Source: Sporosarcina luteola
Lineage (GTDB): Bacteria; Bacillota; Bacilli; Bacillales_A; Planococcaceae
Length of the DNA stretch: 64,000 nt
NCBI GenBank assembly: GCA_014204635.1
Contig: JACHLS010000002.1
Location: 395,750 to 459,749 of the forward strand
Direction of reading: 5' to 3'
Each line of letters opens with the position of its first letter. Position 1 is the stretch's first letter. Made by a program: the position numbers and the translations under genes. Of this stretch, positions 27,408 through 37,633 are shown in pieces. Under the pieces are notes generated by a model. The model was not told the DNA's origin. It was given only the letters and a program-made list of their open reading frames with translations, and searched no databases.

Positions 27408-28579
27408 AAACGATAGCTCTTATACCTGTTCGTGGAGGGAGTAAATCCATTCCCTTAAAAAATATAAAACTAATAAATGGGCGTCCACTTGTTTATTGGT
27501 CTATTGATGCTGCAGTTCAATGTAAGTGGATTGATGAAGTGTATGTTAGTACTGATAATGAAGTAATCCGTAGTACTGTATTAAATTACGATAAAGAAAG
27601 TTTTGGAAAGTTGAAATGTATTGATCGAATTGCAGATAATGCCACAGATACTGCTTCAACGGAATCAGTTTTGTTGGAGTTTTCCAACAAAATCACTTCT
27701 GAAACAATAGTTTTAATCCAGGCAACAAGCCCTCTTATTAGTAATAAGCATCTAGATGATGCTATACAAAGATATAAAGAAAAATCTTTAGACAGTATGA
27801 TTTCGGTTGTTAGGCAAAAAAGGTTTATATGGGAAGAAACTGACAAAGGAGTGGTCATTCCCGTAAATTATTCGTTGAATAATCGTCCTCGACGACAAGA
27901 TTTTCAAGGGTATTTAGTTGAAAATGGTTCTTTTTATATTACTAAAACGAAAGCATTATTTGAAACTGAAGTAAGGGTTTCTGGTCAAATTGGTTATTAT
28001 GAAATGCCGGAAGAGTCTTATGTTGAAATTGATGATCCAACAGATTGGTTAATTGTAGAAAAATTATTGAAAGAATCGAAAAACAGTAATTCGGAATTTG
28101 TTAAAAGGGTTTCAAATATAAAATTGTTTGCAACGGATTGTGATGGAGTATTAACTGATGCTGGGATGTACTATTCTAAGGAAGGTGATGCTTTAAAAAA
28201 GTTTAACACAAAGGATGGAATGGGATTTGCTTTGCTAAAAGAGCATGGGGTTATCCTAGCAATTATTACTGGAGAAAATTCAGAAATAGTTAGCAAGCGT
28301 GCTGAGAAGCTAGGTATTGAAGATGTATTTCTTGGTTGTAAAGATAAAGTTAATGCAATGAATGAACTACTTGAAAAATATAACTTAACTTATGAAGATG
28401 TAGGATACATTGGTGACGATATTAATGACAAAAATTTGTTAAAAAAAGTCGGAGTCTCTTTCGCGGTTAATGATGCTGTTGAAGAAATTAAAAAGACTGT
28501 AGATTTCATCACGGAGAAGAATGGTGGTATGGGGGCCATAAGAGAAATAGCCGATTTAATTTTATCTTATAAGGTGTGA
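27404..28579 (+). CDS. CMP-nonulosonate synthetase fused to HAD phosphatase
   Basis: A 391-residue two-domain protein. Residues 1-225 are a NeuA-type cytidylyltransferase (ALIPVRGGSKSIPLKNI, NRPRRQDFQGYLVENGSFYI). Residues 240-391 are a KdsC-like HAD phosphatase (DCDGVLTD near 245, ITGENSEI, GDDINDKNLL near 336). The same fusion occurs in routes where the synthase works on a 6-phosphosugar and the 9-phosphate must then be removed. It is coupled by overlap to the NeuB gene. Domain order and length match known fusions such as animal CMAS. Confidence 0.88.
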   Translation: MKTIALIPVRGGSKSIPLKNIKLINGRPLVYWSIDAAVQCKWIDEVYVSTDNEVIRSTVLNYDKESFGKLKCIDRIADNATDTASTESVLLEFSNKITSETIVLIQATSPLISNKHLDDAIQRYKEKSLDSMISVVRQKRFIWEETDKGVVIPVNYSLNNRPRRQDFQGYLVENGSFYITKTKALFETEVRVSGQIGYYEMPEESYVEIDDPTDWLIVEKLLKESKNSNSEFVKRVSNIKLFATDCDGVLTDAGMYYSKEGDALKKFNTKDGMGFALLKEHGVILAIITGENSEIVSKRAEKLGIEDVFLGCKDKVNAMNELLEKYNLTYEDVGYIGDDINDKNLLKKVGVSFAVNDAVEEIKKTVDFITEKNGGMGAIREIADLILSYKV

Positions 28580-28584
28580 AATAA

Positions 28585-29334
28585 ATGGAGTTGCAATTGT
28601 ATACATTGGATTTCAATTCTTCAATACTTCAAGCTCTAGAGCAAATTGAGAAAAACAAAAAAGGTTTTGTCATAATTCATGAGAACATGAAAGTTAGAGG
28701 TACTATAACAGATGGAGACATTCGTCGGGCTATAATAAGTGGCTATAGTGTAGATCAACCGATAAAAAAATTGCTTTTAGAGGACTTTACCTTCATATCT
28801 CAGGAAAGCACTTTTGATACAGTAATTGATTTATTTAAATCATCAAAGATTAATTTTCTACCAATACTAAAACAAAACGGAGAGTTATTGAATATATTAA
28901 CGAAGGATCAATTGCATTCTATACTATTAGAAGATATACAATGGGATTTAAACTATGATTTCACTACATTAGACCAAAAGACTATTAATCAAGAAATATA
29001 TAATAGGCCATGGGGATACTATAAAACAGTATTCCTAAGTGATTATTCGAGAGTGAAAATTATTAAAGTAAACCCTGGAGAGGAACTAAGCCTTCAGGAA
29101 CATAAAAAGCGCGAGGAGCATTGGGTAATTGTAAAGGGAAAAGGAGAAATAACTGTCGGTGAAAGCATGAAATCTGTAGATGAAGGTTCTTATATTTTTA
29201 TACCAAAAGGATGTAAACATAGAATAAAAAATAATTCTCATAATTCCTCGCTAATGATTTCAGAAGTTCAATTGGGTAGCTACTTTGAGGAAGATGATAT
29301 CATAAGATATCTAGATAAATATGGAAGGGTCTGA
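28585..29334 (+). CDS. CBS-pair and mannose-6-phosphate isomerase-like cupin protein
   Basis: A 249-residue fusion. Residues 1-115 hold a pair of CBS motifs (GTITDGDIRRAII, FLPILKQNGELLNILTKDQL). Residues 135-249 are a cupin like the type II mannose-6-phosphate isomerase domain (NRPWGYYKTVF, VNPGEELSLQEHKKREEHWVIVKG, FIPKGCKHRIKN) with the metal-binding His and Glu residues in place. CBS-nucleotidyltransferase proteins occur in legionaminate loci; this one lacks the nucleotidyltransferase. Likely a sugar-phosphate isomerase or sensor for the NeuB branch. Confidence 0.82.
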   Translation: MELQLYTLDFNSSILQALEQIEKNKKGFVIIHENMKVRGTITDGDIRRAIISGYSVDQPIKKLLLEDFTFISQESTFDTVIDLFKSSKINFLPILKQNGELLNILTKDQLHSILLEDIQWDLNYDFTTLDQKTINQEIYNRPWGYYKTVFLSDYSRVKIIKVNPGEELSLQEHKKREEHWVIVKGKGEITVGESMKSVDEGSYIFIPKGCKHRIKNNSHNSSLMISEVQLGSYFEEDDIIRYLDKYGRV

Positions 29335-29336
29335 TT

Positions 29337-30188
29337 ATTATAAATAGTCATTGCTACATTTGTGATTCAACAGAATCCAAAGTTAGGCACAATAGAGTCA
29401 GGGACTCCAAAGACATTTCAGTTTTGGAATGTTTAAGTTGCGGTTTGGTTTTTTTATCTTCATTTAAACATATTAGTAATAGTTTTTATCAAGAATCAGG
29501 AATGTTAGGAGGTAATGTCGATATTCAAACATATCGCAATAAATCTTACCAAGATGATTTAAGAAGAGCAAAATTTATAGAAGAAAGAGTTTCTAATAAA
29601 TCTTTGTTAGATTTTGGCTGCGGTGCTGGAGGATTACTACATCTCTTGAAAGACAAAACTTTTTCTATAGCAGGATTAGAAATAGATAAAACAATAAATG
29701 AATATATAAATAATGAAGGGTTTAAATGTTATACAAGTATTGAACAAATTAACAAGAAGTATGATTTTATTACATTGTTTCATGTCCTTGAGCATCTTCC
29801 AGATCCAATGAAAATATTAAAAGAACTGAAAGAACACTTAAACCCAAATGGAAAGATTTTTATAGAAGTGCCTAATTCGGATGATGCTTTATTAACGTTA
29901 TATCATAATGATGCTTTTGCAGATTTTACTTATTGGAGTTGTCATTTATATTTATACAATTCGACTACATTAGCCGAAGTATGTACTCAAGCCGGATTTC
30001 AAATAAGTTCTATAAAACAAGTCCAAAGATACTCATTAAGTAACCATTTATATTGGATGACAAATAATTTACCTGGTGGACATGAAAACTGGGATTTTTT
30101 TAATAGTTCGCAGTTAAATACGGAGTATGCTAAGCAACTTTCCGCTATAGGAAAGTGTGACACTCTGTTTGCGGAAATTACTATTTAG
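29337..30188 (+). CDS. Class I SAM methyltransferase with N-terminal zinc site
   Basis: A protein of about 283 residues. The SAM-binding core is clear (LLDFGCGAGGLLHLLKD, TLFHVLEHLPDPMKILKEL). Reading upstream of the first ATG (29424) gives CYIC and later CLSC, the two cysteine pairs of the zinc-binding domain that goes with this methyltransferase type, so the real start is earlier. No ATG, GTG or TTG exists before CYIC in frame; ATT 29337 (or 29334) lies at normal distance from GGAAGGG (29324-29330). Either an unusual start codon is used or the start codon has mutated. It may C- or O-methylate a nucleotide sugar. Confidence 0.72.
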   Translation: MINSHCYICDSTESKVRHNRVRDSKDISVLECLSCGLVFLSSFKHISNSFYQESGMLGGNVDIQTYRNKSYQDDLRRAKFIEERVSNKSLLDFGCGAGGLLHLLKDKTFSIAGLEIDKTINEYINNEGFKCYTSIEQINKKYDFITLFHVLEHLPDPMKILKELKEHLNPNGKIFIEVPNSDDALLTLYHNDAFADFTYWSCHLYLYNSTTLAEVCTQAGFQISSIKQVQRYSLSNHLYWMTNNLPGGHENWDFFNSSQLNTEYAKQLSAIGKCDTLFAEITI

Positions 30189-30950
30189 TTTGATTGTAAA
30201 CTTTTAAGATAATTGATAAGAAATGGGGAAGTGTTGTAACGAAATTATAATGCATCTGCAAATACAATAGAACGGTATATTAGATCGGTATATTACGGCT
30301 TGCTTATGATTTTCGGAAACTTGTCAAATAGTAAAGTAACTATTCCATCACTGAAGGCTGAACATCGGCATAATGATAATCGATTCGCAATGAGACCATT
30401 CATATAGATACAACTTAATCAATGACTCAATTCTTGTGAAATATGGATAGTTAATCCAAATAATATCTGAGGTAAAGGTAATTTAATTTGCTTAGATGCA
30501 GTTTTCCTATCTGTATCTGCTCTCCATGAACATTAAAATGGAAAATATCCAGAAAAAAGAAGGGGAATCGTATTATTCGTTCTATATTTGAGGATAATAT
30601 TCTTTTAAATATAAATAACATAAAAGATAAGCAAATTTATATATTTGTGTAGGAAAATCTGGAAAAATAACCTATTCAATACTTAATTCATACAGTATTA
30701 AAATTGTCTCGTTTATTGATAATAATCCTAATTGCTTAGGTTTTCTATTTTAAATGTTATTCAGCCATTCCAAAATCAAAGAATCTATGTATTTCACATT
30801 ATATGGTCTTTAAAAAGTTGTAATATTGGATTTGGTATAAGAAAACAAAAGTTTATCAATATATTAGGACGAAATGGTCTCAGGTCTAATTATATTATTT
30901 TTAGTATTCAAAAGTAGAATTAAGAATTTAGGGGTTGGAAGGTATACATA
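30189..30950 (+). pseudogene. AT-rich stretch with remnant of a Rossmann-like sugar-locus domain
   Basis: About 760 bases without an intact gene. Around 30631-30755 one frame reads ANLYICVGKSGKITYS, then KIVSFIDNNPNCLGFLF and stops. This is the start of the same Rossmann-like domain found in six neighbours (compare [10 protein letters not shown]...FVDND in the protein at 33169). No open frame supports the rest, so it seems to be the leftover of a glycosyltransferase or acetyltransferase gene. The part before 30600 shows nothing I recognise. Confidence 0.55.
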
Positions 30951-33128
30951 ATGACGAGAAAAGAAATTGACTTTTTAAATTCTATTGAAATCAATTATCC
31001 AGTTAATAAATGGAGAATAGAGAAAGTAGATATATGGCCTTTCTTAAGAATTATGCTGGGACTTAAGTTGGCTAATGTTCTAAGACCCATCAGCAATCAA
31101 GACACTAAAAATAATTCTCCGGGAAAATTACCTACATTATCATCGTTGTTAAGGAAAAATGAAAAAATAGACGTATTTGTTTTAATTGATTCCTTTCCTC
31201 GAATTAAATTGAATGGAAGTTGGTATCACCGTCTATCTGGACCGTTTAATGAGGAAATAAGAAATAAAGGATTGAATGTTGTCAATTTGGAATTCAGCTA
31301 TCATAATATCGAAAGATTTCCCGTTTTTGATGAGTCCTATTCGATTACTAATCAGTTGAAGTATATTCAAAATAATATACAGATAAATAAGATTGTCCAT
31401 TTAGAAAAATATGAACAGGTCAAAAGAGAGTTTTTACTGGAATATGGGGAGGAGTTTGACTTCCCGACAATCGAGTATCTAACCACATCAGCTATGTATA
31501 TTCAGAAGCTAAGTAATGTTTTTGAAACATTGTTCTTGGAAAAGAAAACAAAAGCTGCTTTTATGGTGAATTATTATCAACAAAATAGTTATGCTTTTAT
31601 ATTAGCAGCTAGAAGAGTGGGAATACCGTCGATTGATATCCAACATGGAAATCAGCGGGATATTTGTTATCATCGCTGGTTGAATGTTCCCGAAAATGGT
31701 TATAATATCTTACCTGATTACTTTTGGTGCTGGGAAAAGAAAGATGCCTCAACTATTAATAACTGGGCAGATTTGACAAAGAGTCATCAAGCTATTAATG
31801 GTGGGAATCCATGGATTGAAATGTGGAAAGATAACAATCAGTCGATCGTTGACCAATACGATCAAACTACAAAACAATATATTGATGAAAATCAAGTGAA
31901 TATACTTGTAACACTGCAACCTTTATATGGGTTACCTAATTGGAATTCAAATATCCCAGATTGGGTAGTTGAAGCAATACAAAAATCTCCTGCCAATTGG
32001 AAATGGTATATCCGATATCATCCGCAAATGCTAGGAAATTATCGCAATGAAATGGAATCATGCGAAGCAATATTAGCACCCTATATTTCTTCTGGAAAGG
32101 TCGAGACAAAAAAAGCGACCCATGAACCATTAATGGCCATTTTGAGAAAAATGACTGTACATATCACGGCTTTCTCAACATGTGTGATTGAATCAATGAA
32201 TTTACATGTTCCATCCGTTACAATTCATGATCGAGCCGAAGCCTATTTTAAAGAGGAGCTTGCTTCTGGATGGGTTATCCAAGCTACCGATACTGAGGAA
32301 TTACTAACAGAAGTGCAAAGTTTCATTCTAAAAAGGAATGAGAAAAAACTCACACTTATTCATTCGGATATAATAGGATTAGATAAAGGTTTAGAGTTAA
32401 TTTTAAATAGTCCAAAAAAAGTAATGAAGATAGTAAGTAATTTAAATATTTCCCGAAATCACAAAGAAATTTACATGGCTGATGGAAGGTATGAACAGAT
32501 TATTAATGAATATGAGTCGAATCCATTAAGTAATGAAGTATTTATAGTTGGTAAAGCTTATGAAGAGCTAAATCATATAACAAAGGCAATAAGCTGTTAC
32601 GATGAATATATCAGTAATTTATCTAATAATAATCAAAAGAATATAAATCTAAAAGAATTATTGCACTTGAAAGATTTTTGTCAGAAGTATAACTCAACTA
32701 AAGAAGTGCAAATTGTAGATAGCTATATAAATAAAATAATAAACAAAAACGAAAACTTGAAAAGTTCATTTTTGAAGCAACTTTTGCAAAGTGGTCGTTA
32801 CAATGAAATAAAAGAATGGAAAGATAAAGTAGAAAAAAGTATAGATACCAGCTTTTATGTTGGAAGAGCTCTATTGGCATTAGGAGATACAGAGGAGGGG
32901 ATAAAAGAATTATTAAATTACTTGGAAAAATCTATCCAACCAAATAATCAAATGTTTGGGCAAACCCTTCAGCGAAATTACAAAGCATCTGCTTACTTTT
33001 ATTTAGGGGAAGCCAATCTTAATATGCATAAATTTGAAGATGCTAGGTATTACTTTGAACAATGCAATCTACTGATGAGGGGTCAACATGAAAAAGCAAA
33101 AGCGTATTTGAAGATGTATAAAAAGTAA
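30951..33128 (+). CDS. GT-B-like glycosyl/glycerophosphotransferase with TPR-like tail
   Basis: A 725-residue cytoplasmic protein. The central part (about residues 190-490) resembles the capsule/teichoic acid polymerase superfamily (PSIDIQHGNQRD, YIRYHPQMLGN, HITAFSTCVIESMNLHVPSVTIHD), where an HG motif and a late ST..E motif bind nucleotide. From about residue 505 to the end, repeats such as VGKAYEELNHITKAISCYDEYI suggest TPR units. The exact donor is not readable. GGGTTGGAAGG precedes ATG 30951. Decayed DNA lies upstream, so it may be transcribed from within the cluster. Confidence 0.7.
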   Translation: MTRKEIDFLNSIEINYPVNKWRIEKVDIWPFLRIMLGLKLANVLRPISNQDTKNNSPGKLPTLSSLLRKNEKIDVFVLIDSFPRIKLNGSWYHRLSGPFNEEIRNKGLNVVNLEFSYHNIERFPVFDESYSITNQLKYIQNNIQINKIVHLEKYEQVKREFLLEYGEEFDFPTIEYLTTSAMYIQKLSNVFETLFLEKKTKAAFMVNYYQQNSYAFILAARRVGIPSIDIQHGNQRDICYHRWLNVPENGYNILPDYFWCWEKKDASTINNWADLTKSHQAINGGNPWIEMWKDNNQSIVDQYDQTTKQYIDENQVNILVTLQPLYGLPNWNSNIPDWVVEAIQKSPANWKWYIRYHPQMLGNYRNEMESCEAILAPYISSGKVETKKATHEPLMAILRKMTVHITAFSTCVIESMNLHVPSVTIHDRAEAYFKEELASGWVIQATDTEELLTEVQSFILKRNEKKLTLIHSDIIGLDKGLELILNSPKKVMKIVSNLNISRNHKEIYMADGRYEQIINEYESNPLSNEVFIVGKAYEELNHITKAISCYDEYISNLSNNNQKNINLKELLHLKDFCQKYNSTKEVQIVDSYINKIINKNENLKSSFLKQLLQSGRYNEIKEWKDKVEKSIDTSFYVGRALLALGDTEEGIKELLNYLEKSIQPNNQMFGQTLQRNYKASAYFYLGEANLNMHKFEDARYYFEQCNLLMRGQHEKAKAYLKMYKK

Positions 33129-33168
33129 AGTTAAAAAAGAAAAAATTCGGGAAAGTAGGTGAGGATAA

Positions 33169-34101
33169 ATGGATTACTCAAGAATATTAATTTTAGCAAA
33201 GAGAATTGCCAAATACGCACACGATAAAAAAATTATAGTTTTTGGTACGGGAATAGGTTCATTAAATACAATTATAGCTGTAAATATTTACGGCTTGGAG
33301 ATTTCCTATTTTGTAGACAATGATAGTGAAAAGTGGAAAACAGTCTATTTCAATAAGAAGGTAATGCCCCCAAACTATCTGTACAATGAAAATCAAGATG
33401 AAATTTTTATTTTAATCGCCTCTAGCTATCATGAAGAAATTAGCCATCAATTGAATGGATATGGACTTCTTGAAAAGAAAAATTACATTAAGACTTTCAG
33501 ATACAATGAGTATGAAAATGAAGGAAGAGAAATGACCGAAATAATAAATGGGGTGGAGGTTGGGAAATTTTCGTATGGTGTGCGTAAGCATTGTCTTTAT
33601 GGTGGCGTACTAAAAAAAGTAGGAGCATTTTGTTCGATTAATGACAATGTTGTTATTGGAGAAATGAATCACCCTACTAACTGGATAACGACTCATCCCA
33701 TTGCATATTTACCTAAAAATCATCTAGTTGGTAAAGAAGGGGTAGCAGGATTCTTAGAAGAATCTGAGACAGTGTCCCTATATGAGTTTGGTAATAATGG
33801 TGACATTATTATAGGGAACGATGTTTGGATAGGAACTAACGTTGTTATATTACCTTCAGTTACTATAGGAAATGGAGCCATAATAGCAGCGGGTGCTGTG
33901 GTTACTAAAGACGTCCCTGATTATGCGGTCGTAGGTGGAGTACCGGCTCGTATAATAAAATATAGATTTACAGATGAGCAAATAGAAATATTGAATACTG
34001 TGTGTTGGTGGGATTGGGAGAACGAGAAAATAATACAAGACATTAATTTAATAAGAAATCCAGAGCAGTTCTTTCGTGAGTTTAATGGAGAAACAAAGTA
34101 A
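33169..34101 (+). CDS. CatB-like O-acetyltransferase with N-terminal Rossmann domain
   Basis: A 310-residue protein. Residues 20-115 form the Rossmann-like accessory domain shared across this locus ([27 protein letters not shown]). Residues 120-300 are a left-handed beta-helix acetyltransferase of the CatB/streptogramin type ([46 protein letters not shown]), with the catalytic His in NHPTNW. It probably adds an acetyl group to a sugar of the glycan. Confidence 0.88.
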   Translation: MDYSRILILAKRIAKYAHDKKIIVFGTGIGSLNTIIAVNIYGLEISYFVDNDSEKWKTVYFNKKVMPPNYLYNENQDEIFILIASSYHEEISHQLNGYGLLEKKNYIKTFRYNEYENEGREMTEIINGVEVGKFSYGVRKHCLYGGVLKKVGAFCSINDNVVIGEMNHPTNWITTHPIAYLPKNHLVGKEGVAGFLEESETVSLYEFGNNGDIIIGNDVWIGTNVVILPSVTIGNGAIIAAGAVVTKDVPDYAVVGGVPARIIKYRFTDEQIEILNTVCWWDWENEKIIQDINLIRNPEQFFREFNGETK

Positions 34102-34189
34102 ATAAAGCGAGTAATAATAATGCAAGTCGTAGGGGTTTGGCAAAATGCTACTGACAGACAAGGTTATCAGAATTTACTGGAGGATGTAT

Positions 34190-34591
34190 ATGGAAATTGT
34201 TTTTGTTACGGAAAACCGGTATTTCAACTATACAAAAACAACTCTTATAAGTGCTATAGAAAACACTTCAAACACTTCATTTCCTGAAAGGTTTAACATA
34301 TGGGTCATATCTCAAGACGAATTAGATAACTCAGATTTTTTTATAGAAAAGATCAAACGAGATTATAATTCTAAGATAACTATAGTCTATTCAAAGGTTG
34401 AGAAATATGAAGGGTTTTATACCCCACTACATATAAGTCTTTCTGCTTAAAATAAATTTGGAATACTTTACTTATTACCTGAAGAAATTGATTATGTACT
34501 TTATTTGGATATTGATATTCTAGTAAACCTATCAGACTTAGCAATTTTGAATATTAAAAATCACTATTTAGCAGCGTGTATAGGATTTTAG
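34190..34591 (+). pseudogene. GT8-family glycosyltransferase, broken
   Basis: From ATG 34190 (behind GGAGGA) the frame reads MEIVFVTENRYFNYTKTTL and onward, meets an in-frame TAA at 34448-34450, then continues in the same frame with NKFGILYLLPEEIDYVLYLDIDILVNL, which contains the DxD motif of family 8. A second stop (TAG) follows at 34589. The catalytic second half is missing. The 300 bases after it contain no intact gene. Confidence 0.75.
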
Positions 34592-34888
34592 ATAAACCTT
34601 TTATTATTGTAGATATGTAGATATAGCAGAGATGCAAAATCTGATCCTTCAGTGTTGGGGGAGATATCTCTTTCCTCTTTTGGAATTATTAATGGTCGAG
34701 TTATAAGAAATACCTGTCACTCAAGCAAGGACTTTGAAAATAACGCATTCACTGCAATCGAATCTATTATACAAAAAATCTTATTTACGAATAAAGTGAG
34801 TAACTAGAATATTAGGGACATACACCATATATGATGCATGCATGCAAAATTAATTTAGGGTGTGATTAAATAATTTGGAGGGATATAT

Positions 34889-35449
34889 ATGATGAATCCG
34901 CGTGTTAGCGTGGTAATGCGTCTATAATCGAGAAAAGCACATTGCATGTGCGATTGATAGTGTATTGATGCAGACATTCAAAGATTTCGAACTAATTATT
35001 GTTGATGATGGTTCAACCGATTCTACAGCAAAGATTATTAAACAATATGATGATCCACGTATTCGGATAATTCAACATGAGAAGAATAAGGGAGTAGCTA
35101 CAGCGAGGAATACTGGCTATAGAATTTCTAGAGGCGAGTATATTGTCATCTCTGACTCAGATGATATAAATTTACCTACAAAAATCGAGGAACAAGTAAA
35201 TTTGCTAGATACGAATCCAGAGATAGATGTTGTAGGTTGTCAGTATCAGGTTTTTAATGAAGAAGGATTTGGAGCAATTTATCCTTTTTCCGAAAGTAAT
35301 GAGTATATTAGATGTATGCAAGTTTTTGGAAATGATCAGGCACCTGCATCCATGTTTCGCAAAGAGAAAATAGAAAAACTAGGATTATTATTTCATGATG
35401 AATCTTTTCCCGCAGCTGTTGATACTAATTGGTTCAGTAAACTACCTAG
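34889..35449 (+). pseudogene. GT2-family glycosyltransferase, frameshifted and truncated by IS remnant
   Basis: The start MMNPRVSVVM at 34889 (behind TTGGAGGG) goes out of frame after 34917; two bases are missing, since the expected MPVYNREK appears in the frame of 34965-35459. The GT-A core follows (FELIIVDDGSTDSTAKII, YIVISDSDDINLP). The protein then ends at AVDTNWFSKLPR, exactly where the intact paralogue (37634-38935) continues, and transposase sequence begins. Confidence 0.82.
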
Positions 35450-36356
35450 GAAACAATAAATCAAATGAAGGACCTGTTCCTAAAAACAAGCTATCTAATG
35501 AAGAAAAAGAAGAAATCATCACTGTTGTGAAACAAGAGGAGTTCGCGGATTTACCACCGACACAAATCGTTCCAAAACTAGCGGATCGAGGTACTTACAT
35601 CGCTTCCGAATCAACCTTCTATCGTGTCTTGCGTGAAAATAAGATGCAAAATCACCGTGGGCGTAGTAAAAAACCGGAACGGAGGTTACCGGAAAGTCAC
35701 CTCGCTACTGCTCCTAACCAAGTAGGACATGGGATATCACCTGGCTTGGTGGATCTGTAAAGGGCTTGTATTATCGTTTGTATCTCATTCTGGATCTGTT
35801 TAGTAGAAAGGTAGTCGGTTGGGAAGTTTGGGAAACTGAGGAATCAAAATACGCGAAATCTCTTATAAAAAAGTCAGTCATCAATGAGAAAATCCAGGGA
35901 AGGCCTCTCGTCCTTCATTCCGACAATGGCAGTCCAATGAAAGCCTCGACATTTCTATCCTTACTAGAAAAATTGGGTATTCACAGCTCGTTCTCCAGGC
36001 CACGAGTGAGTAATGATAATCCCTATTCTGAAGCGATGTTCCGGACGCTGAAATACCGCCCTGATTACCCCCATAAAGGGTTCGAGACACTGGAGCAGGC
36101 AAGACAATGGGGTCGGCAATTTGTCCACTGGTATAACGAGATCCATCTACACAGCGGTCTGAATTTCGTGACACCGGTGCAATGTCATACCGGAGCACAT
36201 GTGGCAATATTGGAGAAACGTAAAGGGGTATATGAACAGGCAAAAGAGAGACACCCTGAGCGTTGGGCACGTGGAACAAGAAATTGGAGTCCCCACGAAA
36301 AAGTAACGCTTAATCCGATGCGAGATGAGGAACCGGGGAAAGCACAAACGAAGTAG
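35450..36356 (+). mobile_element. IS3-family transposase (orfB) remnant
   Basis: Two frames together encode most of an IS3-type OrfB integrase: an N-terminal helix-turn-helix part (ASESTFYRVLREN, RPESHLATAPNQV-like) up to 35720 and, in the next frame, the rve core (LYLILDLFSRKVVGWEV, VLHSDNGSPMK, NDNPYSEAMFRTLKY) to 36356. Inserting one T at about 35726 restores V-W-T-W-D-I-T-W, the first catalytic Asp region. orfA and the left end are absent. The element is therefore dead. Its base composition is richer in GC than the glycosyltransferase genes around it. Confidence 0.88.
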
Positions 36357-36374
36357 GGTAACCTCCCTGTACTT

Positions 36375-36422
36375 GTTGATTAGGATCGAAAGGAACGCAC
36401 TTGCCTTTCGATCCTAATCAAC
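36375..36422. repeat. Perfect 19-bp inverted repeat after the IS3 remnant
   Basis: GTTGATTAGGATCGAAAGG (36375-36393) and its exact complement (36404-36422) are separated by 10 bases. No T-run follows. It lies just past the transposase stop and may be part of the element's 3' end or an unrelated palindromic repeat. Confidence 0.75.
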
Positions 36423-36654
36423 AAACCAGCAAGCGCAGCGCGGTAGCCTTGACTGAACTAGGGATTTTACAACAATAAAAGTAAACTTGGCTAAATACGA
36501 CATCTATATTGACAACCACCGCACCCGAGGACGTTTGGAGATTCAAATATCAATTCACTACTGTTAAAACGAGTGTCAAAAAAATATTTTTGGCACCCTT
36601 ACAACGGCTTAAACTGTTGATACATCAACATTTATAGAGGGAGGTAATTAAAAC

Positions 36655-37372
36655 TTGAATTTATTAATCACAGGTGGTGCTGGCTTTATTGGATCAAATT
36701 TCATTCAGTATATACTAAAGAAGAATCGCGAAGTGAATATTATAAACTTAGATAATTTAACATATGCCGGGAATCTTTTAAGTCTCAAGGAAGTTGAAAA
36801 ACATCCAAGATATACATTTGTACAAGGAAGTATTTGTGAATTAAATATTGTTCAAAACACTTTTGAAAAATACCAAATCGAGAGTGTCATTCATTTTGCA
36901 GCAGAATCTCACGTTGATAATTCTATTGAATCTCCACGAGCTTTTTTAGAAACAAATGTTATGGGGACATTCTATTTACTAGAGACAGCAAGAAGTTTTT
37001 GGATGAGTGAGCTTATAAAGAGGGCTTTCAAAATGCCCGTTTCCATCATATTTCCACCGATGAAGTGTACGGATCCTTAGGCACTGAAGGTAATTTCACT
37101 GAGGAGTCGCCATACGCGCCGAATAGTCCATATCGGCTAGTAAGGCGTCTTCTGACATGCTAGTACGAAGTTATTTTAAACCTATAGGAGAAATTAAAAG
37201 AGGGATACGCAAATATGAGAAATTAATTACATTTGTTGCAGATCGTCCAGGTCATGATTTCCGATATGCGATTGATGATAGGAAACTACAAACAGAATTA
37301 GGGTTCTCTTTACACAGTGATTTTGAAATGCGTTTAAAGCTAACTACACAGTACTATCTGGGCGTAAAATAA
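36655..37372 (+). pseudogene. rfbB: dTDP-glucose 4,6-dehydratase, internally deleted
   Basis: The N-terminal third is intact ([44 protein letters not shown]). A frameshift follows near 37010, after which another frame gives [15 protein letters not shown] and [10 protein letters not shown]. The catalytic YxxxK region and about 120 residues are lost, then the C-terminal end returns at 37157-37372 (ITFVADRPGHDFRYAIDDRKLQTELGF). The gene is dead. No rmlA, rmlC or rmlD is present in the window. Confidence 0.85.
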
Positions 37373-37633
37373 AGTTTAATAGTTAGGATGATATTTGATT
37401 AAAGAGACTTTGCTTTTCTGTGCATCAAATAATCACAAATTATATTGCCCTCGGCTAACCGCTTTTAATAAGTTGAACAATCTGTTCTTGATCTCTGGGT
37501 ATAGGTTCTTCTTGTTCCTTTTGCTGTCATTGTAAAACGCGTCATATTTGATATAAGTTTCCATAAAAACCAAATTTTTCTGTCTAACAAAATGTAGCCT
37601 ATGAAGTATCTAGAGGTAGAGAGGTGTGAAGAT

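Noticed and set aside
36573..36596. Hairpin GTGTCAAAAA/TTTTTGGCAC before the broken rfbB as a terminator
   Set aside because: The stem is mostly A-T with a wobble pair and no clear T-run follows; too weak to call.
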